DNA of 64,000 nucleotides from Planctomycetota bacterium (GTDB lineage Bacteria > Planctomycetota > Phycisphaerae > Sedimentisphaerales > Anaerobacaceae). The DNA lies in contig JALORE010000001.1 of the NCBI GenBank assembly GCA_025459125.1, positions 34,766-98,765 on the forward strand. The letters run 5' to 3'. Position 1 is the stretch's first letter; each line of letters opens with the position of its first letter. Under the pieces are notes generated by a model, which saw nothing but the letters and a program-made list of their open reading frames with translations, was not told where the DNA came from and did no database searches. The translations under genes were made by a program, and so were the position numbers. Below are positions 45,987-55,028 of this stretch, piece by piece.

Positions 45987-47975
45987 TCAGGCCGCCATGC
46001 TGACGACGGGACCACCCATCTTGGATGTCACGTCCTCGCTTCCAACAAGCTCGCCCGTGCTGTGGTTGACCAGGTGAACGTAGTAGTTCGTACCATCGCG
46101 CACCGCAAACGAGAACAGCTGGTAGACGCCGTCCGTGTGCGGCACGGTCACGGCGTCCACCCGGTCGTAGTCGATCTCCAGCTCAACCGCCGCACCGCTT
46201 CCAACCTTGCCATAGGCGAGTTGCCATTGCGGCGTCTCATCCAACCAGTTGATGAGGTAGACCCCCTCGGTCGCGGCCATGATCATCAAGAATGGAGTGA
46301 TGAAGGCCGGTATGAATTGCGCGCGAGATCCGAACGGGAGGCTGACAGAGCTGCGCGTGCCGGGGGTGATGATCGCCAACTCAGCCGACCAGGACCCGCC
46401 GGACACTGAAAGCCCGCTTTTCCAGGCAGCAGCTCGGTAGGTCTTGGTTGCCGACTGGTAATAGAGCACCCCCGTCTGCGGCTCGATGCCCACCCACAGG
46501 ATGGTCTCGACCTCGGAACTGACCCCATACTTTGGCCGGGCATATCCTCCGCTGTCTTCCAAGTACCAGCGGGTGCAAGATGCCGCCCAAACCCCGCCCT
46601 GCTCTATCAGTGAGCCGTATGAGACAATTCGCTGGTGACCCGCCGCCCACACCAGCTGGTCGCCGAGCTGCCCGCAGTCGACGCAGGTACATGACCGGCT
46701 GCGCAGCTGATAGCCAGGAATCGAAATGCCACCGCCCCACGCCGTGTAACCGCCCCAGCCAGATCCGCCGATGTTTCGCTGCTGCCACCTCCCGTAGCTT
46801 GTGGTCCGAATCGGCGACGTGTTGTACCCGATGAACCACGGGCCATCAGGATTGTACCCACGCTTGAAGGCCCCCGGCGCTCCGCTCCCCCACGCGGACT
46901 CCAACAGGCGCGTGTCGTCCAAGGTCAGGTCAGACAGGATGGCCGTGCGCAGCGCATAGTTCGGCGCGCCCCCGGTGTTGCATGTCAGCAGACAGCCGTC
47001 CTTGAATGCTGACATGACCCCGTACTGAGGAAGGGTTCGACCGAAGCCGGAGATCTTTCGCGACCAGAGTTTGGCGTCTTCCGGATCTTCGACGCCGATC
47101 AAGTTGACGCTGCTGTCTCCAGTCACTACCAGCACCCTGTCAGGTACTGCCACCTGAAGCCCGCGGTGGGCGTTACTGGACTCGCGCGACCAAGCGGCGC
47201 CTTCCAGGATGGTTCCCTCGGCCACGGCGGCTGTGACTTGCCAGGCGGTCGTCACCCATCCATACCAGCTTTGCCATGGCTCAACGCCCAACTCAATCCA
47301 TGCCGGTCCTGACAAGCCGACATGCGTCCTGGTGCTCAGCAGCCGCTTCACCGCAGAGCGGTCCCATCCGTACACACTGACCGTGTTTCCCACCCTCTCG
47401 ATCTGAGCGTGGACCTCTCTCCACGATGCGTAGCAAGCGCCGGTGTTGAACGGGTCGTAATTCAACTGCACACGCCCGTTGAGCGACTGACCAGCGTAGG
47501 AGGCGGCGCACCGAATTTCGGCGTAGTCTCCAGCGGTCATGAACACGCGACAGAGACAACCGGTGTTGTCATGCCACCACTTGGCGGTCAGGCTGGTCCA
47601 GTTCACATCGATCAGAAAGTCACCGTCCACCCACCAGCGATGGGAAGATGAGATGAACTTGGATTGCCCGCACTTGCCCTGGAAGGTGACAGTGCCTTCA
47701 CCAATGGCCGAGAGTCCCGTTGACTTGGAGTAGAAGCCAAACGGCTCTTGAGCCACGAGGCTGTGCCGCCGGTTGTTCATTGGCCCTTGCCCGCACGCGA
47801 CCCCGCCATCGTAGATCTGGCCATCCCTACCGATGCCGGTCCCGATGAACTCGGGCGAGTCCGGATCCCACATTTCTCCAGCCACCTTGCGCACCGCGAT
47901 GTGTCGCACGTTAGAACCGTAGACGAACTCCTTGCCATCGGTGTCGTACTGGCCGGATCTCCAACGCGGGGCCAT
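45987..47975 (-). CDS. Virion protein with LamG-like and beta-propeller-like parts, 662 aa
   Basis: ATG at 47975 (MAPRWRSGQYDTDGKEFV) with GGAGGAG 8 nt upstream is preferred to the ATG six nt earlier. N-terminal about 240 residues (FLIDVNWTSLTAKWWHDNTG, YGWDRSAVKRLL) look LamG-like. The rest shows repeating Trp/Gly-rich beta segments (ALRTAILSDLTLDD) with propeller character. It is in the fibre block; receptor or adhesin role likely. Confidence 0.6.
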   Translation of the reverse strand: MAPRWRSGQYDTDGKEFVYGSNVRHIAVRKVAGEMWDPDSPEFIGTGIGRDGQIYDGGVACGQGPMNNRRHSLVAQEPFGFYSKSTGLSAIGEGTVTFQGKCGQSKFISSSHRWWVDGDFLIDVNWTSLTAKWWHDNTGCLCRVFMTAGDYAEIRCAASYAGQSLNGRVQLNYDPFNTGACYASWREVHAQIERVGNTVSVYGWDRSAVKRLLSTRTHVGLSGPAWIELGVEPWQSWYGWVTTAWQVTAAVAEGTILEGAAWSRESSNAHRGLQVAVPDRVLVVTGDSSVNLIGVEDPEDAKLWSRKISGFGRTLPQYGVMSAFKDGCLLTCNTGGAPNYALRTAILSDLTLDDTRLLESAWGSGAPGAFKRGYNPDGPWFIGYNTSPIRTTSYGRWQQRNIGGSGWGGYTAWGGGISIPGYQLRSRSCTCVDCGQLGDQLVWAAGHQRIVSYGSLIEQGGVWAASCTRWYLEDSGGYARPKYGVSSEVETILWVGIEPQTGVLYYQSATKTYRAAAWKSGLSVSGGSWSAELAIITPGTRSSVSLPFGSRAQFIPAFITPFLMIMAATEGVYLINWLDETPQWQLAYGKVGSGAAVELEIDYDRVDAVTVPHTDGVYQLFSFAVRDGTNYYVHLVNHSTGELVGSEDVTSKMGGPVVSMAA

Positions 47976-47977
47976 TG

Positions 47978-48202
47978 TCATCTCCTCCGGGGCTTGCGTT
48001 CTTTCTTGGTCGGGATCAGGCCCGCGTCTCTGACCTTCCACTCGGGGACATTGAAATCAAGCCGCAGCGAAATTCCATCTTCCTCGCCTTCCCACGATAC
48101 CCGTAAACTTCCGTCTCCCCCCACTTGCAGAACCGATACCCGCGTGCCCGCCGGCATCACTCGCCCGCAACTGAGCTCGACGCTGTCAACCAAAACCATC
48201 AT
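47978..48202 (-). CDS. Hypothetical protein, 74 aa
   Basis: ATG at 48202 (MMVLVDSVELSCGRVMPA) fixed by ATGA; basic C-terminus (IPTKKERKPRRR). Beta-rich small protein. No family. Confidence 0.55.
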   Translation of the reverse strand: MMVLVDSVELSCGRVMPAGTRVSVLQVGGDGSLRVSWEGEEDGISLRLDFNVPEWKVRDAGLIPTKKERKPRRR

Positions 48203-48339
48203 TTTCCCACCCGCTGGCTGCAGCCCTTCCTCCATTTTCGGAATCTGCGATCCTGCAACCATGCCATCGACAACGGCACGACAACCGCGAGAAAAAACGC
48301 GCCCAGGGTAATCCATACAACCTTCCAGTCGTCGCTCAT
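48199..48339 (-). CDS. Small membrane protein, 46 aa (below ORF-track limit)
   Basis: MSDDWKVVWITLGAFFLAVV continuing to PLSMAWLQDRRFRKWRKG: one TM plus basic cytoplasmic tail. Both ends are ATGA-coupled. Possible small holin/antiholin or membrane tether. Confidence 0.6.
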   Translation of the reverse strand: MSDDWKVVWITLGAFFLAVVVPLSMAWLQDRRFRKWRKGCSQRVGK

Positions 48340-48614
48340 TCGCCCTTCTCCTGGATGCTGCCTTCTACGATCTCGAAGTCCAGTCCCGGGTCGGTCGAGG
48401 TCTTCATCGCCATCTCCAAGTCTCTGACCACCTGCTCCAGCTCTATGATCCGTCTCCCTTGTTCGTTGCATCGCTTGACCAGCGTAGCCCGCTCCGACTG
48501 GTAGCACCGCAGCTGGTACTCCAGTTGCCGGCGGTGAGCCTGGCACAGCCCCAGGTCGTGACGAAGCCTGAGCACGTCCTCAACCAGGCTGTTGCGATCT
48601 CGGTCATCAGGCAC
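48336..48614 (-). CDS. Coiled-coil protein, 92 aa
   Basis: GTG at 48614 chosen ((V)PDDRDRNSLVEDVLRLRHD) because it follows closely on the stop of the upstream gene at 48607. Long helix RRIIELEQVVRDLEMAMK and an acidic tail. It may be a spanin-like or adaptor coiled coil; no signal peptide. Confidence 0.55.
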   Translation of the reverse strand: MPDDRDRNSLVEDVLRLRHDLGLCQAHRRQLEYQLRCYQSERATLVKRCNEQGRRIIELEQVVRDLEMAMKTSTDPGLDFEIVEGSIQEKGE

Positions 48615-48885
48615 AGCACCGTTCCAATGCCGCGTAGATCCTTTGCCTGGCTTCCCCTGGAAGCAGGAGACACGGACCCAGATCGGACCGGTCAAACCGC
48701 ACCTCGGCCTGCCGGCCTGTACCATCCACCCCCACCAGCGCCACTACCCCGTCCTCTTCGTCCGCCAACTCGGTCACCGCGTAGAGCTTCCCGTTGTCCG
48801 GCCAGACCCAACCTCCGGAGTTGGTGGAGGCGATACTGGGCAACCAATACTCGAAGATCCAGCGGTACCTGCTGTTCGTGGTCAC
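48607..48885 (-). CDS. Hypothetical protein, 92 aa
   Basis: MTTNSRYRWIFEYWLPSIAS, an ATGA-coupled gene. Beta-rich (GKLYAVTELADEEDGVVALV) ending in a helix with two Cys. Not recognised. Confidence 0.55.
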   Translation of the reverse strand: MTTNSRYRWIFEYWLPSIASTNSGGWVWPDNGKLYAVTELADEEDGVVALVGVDGTGRQAEVRFDRSDLGPCLLLPGEARQRIYAALERCCA

Positions 48886-49460
48886 AGCCCCAACCTCCGG
48901 TGCGTCTTGGCCATGGTGATCGTCCAGAACGGCTCGACGTGGTCCTTGGTGGTGTCCTCCGGAATCCCGAGCCGGGCCATCACCAGGTGCCCCAGCTCAT
49001 GAAGTAGGGTATTGCGCCACTCCTCGCGAACCTGACCCGTACCAGCCACGCAGTGGGGCTCGGTTGGCCACTCCGAGGTGCAGATGGGCGGCCACCATCT
49101 GGAAACCCAGATGTCAGACCCACCGTAAGCGCAACCAGCCTTCCTGGCAGACTGGCCCTTGGGCCCGTATGGACCTCGCCCGCCGCATGTTTCGGGCTCA
49201 TCGATCAGACAGACCCCGTTGCGCGTTCCGATCCTCCGCGTGGCCTCATCCACGGACTGGACATAGCCGTCCGCTTTCGCTGTCTCCAGAATGGCCGCCA
49301 GGTCCCTCTCAGCTTCCGCTACGACTTCTGCGCCGTTGGAGCACTTCTGCACGGTGTTGTGGGTCTGGTAGTCCTGCGCCCACGTCATCCTCCCGAGAGT
49401 CACGTACTTTGGGCAGGCGGCCAGCAGTGGCAGGATCAACAGCAGAAGACACCTTGTCAT
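48882..49460 (-). CDS. Lipoprotein with HELGH metallopeptidase motif, 192 aa
   Basis: ATG at 49460 (MTRCLLLLILPLLAACPK) with GGAGGA upstream; lipobox LLAAC. Around residue 155 TLLHELGHLVMARLGIP is a HExxH zinc motif, with a nearby acidic end as a possible third ligand. Several Cys imply periplasmic folding. A secreted zinc peptidase or fold relative exposed on the envelope is suggested; it could serve lysis, superinfection exclusion or a host-benefit 'moron' function. Overlaps the neighbouring gene by 152 nt. Confidence 0.65.
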   Translation of the reverse strand: MTRCLLLLILPLLAACPKYVTLGRMTWAQDYQTHNTVQKCSNGAEVVAEAERDLAAILETAKADGYVQSVDEATRRIGTRNGVCLIDEPETCGGRGPYGPKGQSARKAGCAYGGSDIWVSRWWPPICTSEWPTEPHCVAGTGQVREEWRNTLLHELGHLVMARLGIPEDTTKDHVEPFWTITMAKTHRRLGL

Positions 49461-49563
49461 GACCAACTCCTCCAGCAAGGAAGCCAAGGACGAATCCGAC
49501 CAGCAACGCCATGGGCGGTCCCAGCACCGCCAGCATGGCAAGGTCAGTGCAGTCCAACGTCAA
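49309..49563 (-). CDS. Small TM protein, holin-like, 84 aa
   Basis: TTG start at 49563 coupled to the upstream stop by TTGA. One strong TM MLAVLGPPMALLVGFVLGFL is followed by a polar tail that runs out of phase with the overlapping lipoprotein gene. Coding support rests on the TM part only. Confidence 0.45.
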   Translation of the reverse strand: MTLDCTDLAMLAVLGPPMALLVGFVLGFLAGGVGHDKVSSAVDPATAGRLPKVRDSREDDVGAGLPDPQHRAEVLQRRRSRSGS

Positions 49564-49886
49564 GATGTCGCCCCAGTTCCCACCAGCCCTTCGGTCGCCA
49601 TCAGGTCCCAGAGCTTGGCTTTGACCACCTCGTACAGCCCGCCGCTAACCTGAGAAGCAAACGCGGCGTCCAGGTTAGTGCCGGAGATGGTGTCCTCGAA
49701 CACCTGCCCGACGTGGTAGGCGTCATTCTCGTCGACCCACCCCTTGCACCATTTGACGACCAGGGTCGCAGCCTGGGTGTCAGGTGGAAGAGTCAGGCAG
49801 AGGCTCAGGATCTGGTACTTGTCCAGCTCCTTCTCGGTTGCCACAGCGACCGTCTCGGTCGGTGGTACAGTCGGTGTGTACGGCAT
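49560..49886 (-). CDS. Small virion-region protein, 108 aa
   Basis: MPYTPTVPPTETVAVATEKE; mixed alpha/beta core (YQILSLCLTLPPDTQAATLV). Located directly after the huge fibre gene, so it may be a fibre chaperone or connector. Not recognised. Confidence 0.55.
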   Translation of the reverse strand: MPYTPTVPPTETVAVATEKELDKYQILSLCLTLPPDTQAATLVVKWCKGWVDENDAYHVGQVFEDTISGTNLDAAFASQVSGGLYEVVKAKLWDLMATEGLVGTGATS

Positions 49887-49898
49887 GGTCCATGTCTC

Positions 49899-52800
49899 CT
49901 ATGCCAGGTACTGGTCGACCCAGCCCCTGACCGAGATGCGCCCGCTGTTGCAGGAGACGGTGCGCTGGTAGTAGATCGTCTTCGGAGTGCTCGGAGTCGG
50001 GATCATCCCGACAACCGTGTCACCACCGTAGGTGGCATCTCCGCTGGCGGCGCGTAGCTGCCATTGGTCGTTCGCCCCTCCGCTTCCCTGCTGACCATCG
50101 ACCCAGATGTAGCCGAGGCCGATACCTCCGGCCGACTGGTAGAACATGAACAGGTCAGCCAACGAGGCGGTCACCGGGATGTACGCCGCAAGCGAGGCGG
50201 ACACTGGCGAGCCATCAGTACCAGACGCCAGGGTGACCGCCTGCTGTTGCTGCGCGAAGTACGTTGTCGATCCCGTCTGGTAGAACGGGATGATGTTGGA
50301 CGAGCCATCGTTCCGGAACGCGCCAAGGTACTTCCAGTTGGTGTATCCAGTTGGACCTGTTGCAGGTCCAGTCACGCTGGCTCGGACGGACAGCTGGTTG
50401 TCATCGCCCGTCTTTGGCACGGCATAGAGATAGTACCAGGTCGAGCTGGCTTCGCTCCCGGTGTCCAGCCCCAGGTCAGCCACGCCGTTAGCGAATGCCC
50501 AAGCGAGCGTGCCGCTGAAATACCTCTGCTTGGCATCCTGGAGCGTAAGCAGCACCGTCGACGGAGCCCCGGCTGCAGCAGCGACGTTGACTGCTCCGGC
50601 GGCAGAGTAGGTCAAGGTCGGGAGCTTGGTGTCCGGCGTGTACTTGCCAGCGATCTGCGCCGTTGGATTCAGCAGGTACTTGTCCTGATAGCCACGTATG
50701 GTTACTGCGTAGTCCAGCGATCCAGAACCAGAGTGGCGCATGGTCCAGATGGAGATAGTCCCATCAAACAACGGCACGATGTTCCTGGTGCCACCACACT
50801 GAACGTCGTTGTTCAGCGCCCCGAGAGACCAGGTGCGATCGTTGTAGGCAGAGCCAGGAGTATACCCAGGAGGGTTCCCTGGCTCGACCCAGGCGATCCA
50901 CCCGTCAGTGCCGTCTGCGTCCATGAACGCCTGGGCTTCGACGGCTCCAGCCATCGCAGCGGGAACCGCAGTGGCAAGCTGAGTGCTGCGGTCCACCCAC
51001 GCTCCTGTTTGGGCGCCAGCGGTGACTGAGTACAGCTCCATCTCCGAATCGGTGTTGGGCTCGAAGTAGAACCAGTCCTTGGCCTGCCAGAACTTGCGGA
51101 GGTTGCTGCTGGCGTTGTTCCTGACGGCCCCGATGTACCTCCAGATGGGATACCCGGTCGGACCACCACCGGCCGGAGACGCGACCGATCCCACGATTGA
51201 CATCTGACCAGCTACGGCAGACGGCACGAGGTAGAGGTAGTACCAGGTGCTGGCCGCCTCGCTCCCAGTGTCCAGTCCCCCAAGTCCCGAGACTGTGATG
51301 TCCCAGGTGAGCGGAGCGGCAGCCGTGTACCTGGCCCCATTGTTCAGGCAGGCTCGCAACTCGGTCGAGCAGCCAGGCTGTGCCGCAATCTGGATCGTGC
51401 TGTTCGAGGCCCAGACCAGACGGGGGACGTTCTCCTCCCGCACGTAGCCACCACGCCACTGCGTGATCGAAGCTCTTGTGGGAGTAACTGAGCCGTAGGT
51501 GGTAGTGATCCCGGAACTGCTGTCCATGTTGCGGAAGGAGAACTCGATAGTGTGCGATCCGGCGGATAGTCCGGACACGATCCATGCCGGCTCGAAGTTG
51601 TACGAACCGCTGACCGAGTGCAGCCACCACTGAGCTACATGAACCCAACTCCCGCTGTCGATCCTGTAGTAGATGCCTGCAGTGCGGTTGGCCGTTCCAG
51701 CGATGATGGCATTCAGGGCCACCGCGACACTCTCACCAACCAGGGTGTAGAAGGTCGTGGTCAAGCCAGAGTAGATCAGGTAGGTCGTGGTGTCGTTCGG
51801 TAAGCTGCGGTCAACTGGGTCCGTCTTGGAGTAGCAGATCGCCCCATCGGCCCCAGTTAGGCTGACCTTGGCTGTACCCCCGACATTGGTGACCTGGCAT
51901 CCTGGCCCGGTGAAGTCGAACGCCGCGGGCGTGTCAATGACCTGGGCCCCGTCCTTGCGAACAGGAACCAACCCACCGCGGAAGCTCGTGACGATCAGGA
52001 ACGTGGACGCATTGTCCGGCGTGCCTTTGACCGAGAAGTTCCCGTCTCCAGATGAGCTCTTATACGCTTTCAACTTGATGGTGTGCGAGCCAGCAGCCAG
52101 CGGACCGGACACCCACGAACACGATATGTTCTGCGATCTGGTTCCATCGCTGTGGAAGAACGTGTTGTTCGCGGTAGACCCATCAATGTCGATGGCGATG
52201 TTGCCGGTTGTCGCGGCAGCCGGGGTCAGCCCGACCGAGAATACGATCTTCACCCGCTCGTTTGTCGTGGTTATGACAGTAGCGGTCATGCCGGTCAGGT
52301 CAGTGAACGTAGGAGACGCACTGCTAACCACCTGGGCTGCGTCTGCCTTGTTGACCACCGTATCGAGCGTGCCGCCAGCTCCAGAACCGGACACCAGCGT
52401 CAGGGTCGTCGTGAAGTCACCCACTGCCGCTGATGCCGTCCCGCGCACGATCAGAGTCGTGCCGGATGTTTCCTTGGCATAGGCTTTCAGCGTGTGGTTC
52501 CCCGCCGACAGCACGACCGTCCCGGAGAACTTCGGGCTCTGGTAGACCGACCCCGATGTACGGAACTGCCACGCGGCGTTGTAGCCGATGTACTGTTCAT
52601 CGGCCGTTCCCTCGTCGAACACCAGCTTGACCTGACCCGTGGTATTGGAACTGCTGTCGAGAAAGTTGTTCCCAGTCCACTGTACCAGGTACGTGCCGGT
52701 TGAGTTGACTGCGAACGCCAGCGATCCAGCGGACGGCATGAACTGCGTGTCGCCACTGCCAATCGCAACATCAGAGGCGGGCTGGGGCCCCACGACCACC

Positions 52801-53807
52801 ACCGCCTGCCCCGAAGCGGTCAACGCCTCGTTCATCTCGACGTTGAGCACCTTGTCCGTGCCCTCGCTCAGGCTCACGCCTGAACCTATGAAGTTCACGG
52901 CCCTCGGAGTCCCGACAACGTCAACCCCGTCCTTCTGCCAGGGGATCATTCCTCCCCGGAAACGAAGGACCTGAATGCGACCATCGTACAGATCCCAGGA
53001 GTGGGTGACGTACTTGGCCTGGAGCTTGATCACATGCTGTCCCGCAGCGGGGATGGTGTACAGAATCACCCGCTCCAGGTTCGTGGCCGTGTTGTTCCCG
53101 CTTATGGACCCGGTGGGTGAGTCCACCACCGCCCCGTCTACCACCCACTGGGTGTAGGTGCTATATCCTGCCGAGTACCAGCCTACCCCGCGAAAGCACA
53201 ACAGCACGGTCTCGGCCGCGTTGGTGTTGATCGTGACTGATAGCCCCGCGACATCTGCAAAACTGGCACTGCTGATGTTGACCGGGTTGGTGCTGGCATT
53301 GGCTGCCGACAGCATCGTGCCGCCGGCGCCGCTACCGCCTGCCAGCGTGCCATAGATCCGGATGAACGACCCGGCTGTCACTTGCACCGACCCGGTACCA
53401 CTGACCCGCCGCCACTGCATCTTGATGGAATGACTCCCGGCTGTCAGCACGACCGGAAGGACAAGAGTCCGCCAACAACGCGCGCCCGCCGCCGAAGACT
53501 GCATGTTGGCCGACGAATCATCACCAATGAGGTACTGCTCCTCTGCCCCTCCCACGTCGATGCCGATTCGGTAACGTCCAGTTGTGTCGGCAACCGACAT
53601 CACCGCGTCGAGCATGATGTCCAGCAAGTACGTCCCCGCCAGCGGAGCCACGAACTCCCCAGCCACCTCGGCGTTCACGTCGACGAACGTGCCCGACGTG
53701 GTTGAGTACGTTCCAGACGGGATCACGTCTAGCAGGTTGATCACAACGTCCGGTGCGGCGATGATGGCCGGAGCAACCTGGTCTACCTGAAGTCCTGGGG
53801 TCGTCAT
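49899..53807 (-). CDS. Giant modular tail fibre/receptor-binding protein, 1302 aa
   Basis: The largest gene. Five related beta-sandwich modules each end in AGSHxIK/AGNHTLK/AGQHVIK (for example VLTAGSHSIKMQWRR), several joined by linkers like FRGGMIPWQKDGVDVVGTP and FRGGLVPVRKDGAQVIDTP. Two C-terminal modules share LDTGSEASSTWYYLY, PTGYxxWxYxGAxRN and RGWVDQYLA/RGYQDKYLL. The module pattern suggests C1q/TNF-like fibre folds that trimerise. It should bind the host surface; modular repeats allow recombination between fibres. Confidence 0.8.
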   Translation of the reverse strand: MTTPGLQVDQVAPAIIAAPDVVINLLDVIPSGTYSTTSGTFVDVNAEVAGEFVAPLAGTYLLDIMLDAVMSVADTTGRYRIGIDVGGAEEQYLIGDDSSANMQSSAAGARCWRTLVLPVVLTAGSHSIKMQWRRVSGTGSVQVTAGSFIRIYGTLAGGSGAGGTMLSAANASTNPVNISSASFADVAGLSVTINTNAAETVLLCFRGVGWYSAGYSTYTQWVVDGAVVDSPTGSISGNNTATNLERVILYTIPAAGQHVIKLQAKYVTHSWDLYDGRIQVLRFRGGMIPWQKDGVDVVGTPRAVNFIGSGVSLSEGTDKVLNVEMNEALTASGQAVVVVGPQPASDVAIGSGDTQFMPSAGSLAFAVNSTGTYLVQWTGNNFLDSSSNTTGQVKLVFDEGTADEQYIGYNAAWQFRTSGSVYQSPKFSGTVVLSAGNHTLKAYAKETSGTTLIVRGTASAAVGDFTTTLTLVSGSGAGGTLDTVVNKADAAQVVSSASPTFTDLTGMTATVITTTNERVKIVFSVGLTPAAATTGNIAIDIDGSTANNTFFHSDGTRSQNISCSWVSGPLAAGSHTIKLKAYKSSSGDGNFSVKGTPDNASTFLIVTSFRGGLVPVRKDGAQVIDTPAAFDFTGPGCQVTNVGGTAKVSLTGADGAICYSKTDPVDRSLPNDTTTYLIYSGLTTTFYTLVGESVAVALNAIIAGTANRTAGIYYRIDSGSWVHVAQWWLHSVSGSYNFEPAWIVSGLSAGSHTIEFSFRNMDSSSGITTTYGSVTPTRASITQWRGGYVREENVPRLVWASNSTIQIAAQPGCSTELRACLNNGARYTAAAPLTWDITVSGLGGLDTGSEAASTWYYLYLVPSAVAGQMSIVGSVASPAGGGPTGYPIWRYIGAVRNNASSNLRKFWQAKDWFYFEPNTDSEMELYSVTAGAQTGAWVDRSTQLATAVPAAMAGAVEAQAFMDADGTDGWIAWVEPGNPPGYTPGSAYNDRTWSLGALNNDVQCGGTRNIVPLFDGTISIWTMRHSGSGSLDYAVTIRGYQDKYLLNPTAQIAGKYTPDTKLPTLTYSAAGAVNVAAAAGAPSTVLLTLQDAKQRYFSGTLAWAFANGVADLGLDTGSEASSTWYYLYAVPKTGDDNQLSVRASVTGPATGPTGYTNWKYLGAFRNDGSSNIIPFYQTGSTTYFAQQQQAVTLASGTDGSPVSASLAAYIPVTASLADLFMFYQSAGGIGLGYIWVDGQQGSGGANDQWQLRAASGDATYGGDTVVGMIPTPSTPKTIYYQRTVSCNSGRISVRGWVDQYLA

Positions 53808-53810
53808 TGG

Positions 53811-55013
53811 CTAGCTCCCATAGACCACGGTGATGATGTCACCGGCGGTCAACGCCTTGCAGTTGATCGTCTGGGTCGCGGTGAAGCCCCACTCCAACCC
53901 GGTCGCCGGACTCGCCCGGTACCGAAGTCGCTGGCCGTTGCGGTACACGCCGATGATGTTCTTGCCCGAGAGCATGTTCGCGTTGGTGGCCGGCACCGCT
54001 GCCAGGGCAAAGTTCTGGTCTCCACCGGTCGCGGTAAACTCCTCTTCCCTTGGCAGGAATCCGCTGGTCGGAGGGTCTACCCACTCCAGCCCAGTTGCCT
54101 GTCCGGAGTTGGCGGACAGCAGCTTTCCGTTGGTGCCGACCGCCAGCCTGGTGTTGACCGTGCTGAACGTGTAGAGGTCGCCCTTGGTCGTCAGCGGCGA
54201 GGTCGTGCCTACCGATCCCCAGGTGCCGTCACCGCGCAGGCCATCCATAGAGCTTCCACTCAACTTCGGCAACAAACCGTGCGCTCCGATAGTGGCGTTG
54301 AGCGTAGTCACGTCGGTCGGGGCCGCGAGCTCGTCGAGCTTGATCGAATCCCCACCGCCACTCTTGTGGCTCGTTGCGTGCGTTGTCGGCGTCCTGGCGT
54401 CCGACAGGCGGCTGTCATTGCCCGCGCAGGCGTCGGTGGCGCCCGTTCCAAGCTGCCGCAGGGAAGGCGTACCGGCCGCGGCATTGGCCGTGATCCACGA
54501 GTCCAGCTTGGCTGACCCATTGGCCTTGGGGATGGCATTGGCGGCCGGGGTCGCCACCGCGATCTCGTCGTAGCCGCCATTCTGGTGAGCAGTGGCGTGA
54601 ATCTCCAGCGCCCGCAGCGTCGGATTCAGGTACCGCTCTCCCCAGTCGAAGGCGTAGTCCGGGGGCAACCACACCTGACCAAGTTCGGTGCGGACCATCA
54701 CGATCTGTTGGCCACCGGCCTTGTCCGACGCGGGGTCGGACTCGCCCTCGGAGTTGGTCGCCCGGCATTGGACGCAGTACGCCCCATCGACCGCGCCATC
54801 GATCTCCAGATCGGGGTTCTGAACCGTTGCCACGCCGTCGACGAAATCACCATGTGTCCCGACATTGGCCGTGGAACCCGGTGGCACCGAGAGGATGTCC
54901 CACCTCCAGTAGATCGGGCTTCCCGTGGCCGTAGCGGTCAGCCCGACAGTGCGCGGTGAGGCGCTGTAGCTGAGAACCTGGTCGGCCCCGCATGTCACTA
55001 CCGGCTTTGCCAT
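53811..55013 (-). CDS. Tail fibre protein with Ig-like N-terminus, 400 aa
   Basis: MAKPVVTCGADQVLSYSASP: an Ig/PKD-like beta domain (SPIYWRWDILSVPPGSTANV) is followed by fibre-style text (AHQNGGYDEIAV, GATDACAGNDSRLSDARTPT, ATSHKSGGGDSIKLDELAA) typical of phage fibres and their knobs. The end has DIITVVYGS. It lies between baseplate J and the giant fibre gene, probably the base-proximal fibre. Confidence 0.75.
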   Translation of the reverse strand: MAKPVVTCGADQVLSYSASPRTVGLTATATGSPIYWRWDILSVPPGSTANVGTHGDFVDGVATVQNPDLEIDGAVDGAYCVQCRATNSEGESDPASDKAGGQQIVMVRTELGQVWLPPDYAFDWGERYLNPTLRALEIHATAHQNGGYDEIAVATPAANAIPKANGSAKLDSWITANAAAGTPSLRQLGTGATDACAGNDSRLSDARTPTTHATSHKSGGGDSIKLDELAAPTDVTTLNATIGAHGLLPKLSGSSMDGLRGDGTWGSVGTTSPLTTKGDLYTFSTVNTRLAVGTNGKLLSANSGQATGLEWVDPPTSGFLPREEEFTATGGDQNFALAAVPATNANMLSGKNIIGVYRNGQRLRYRASPATGLEWGFTATQTINCKALTAGDIITVVYGS

Positions 55014-55028
55014 CAGCGCACCTCTGCC

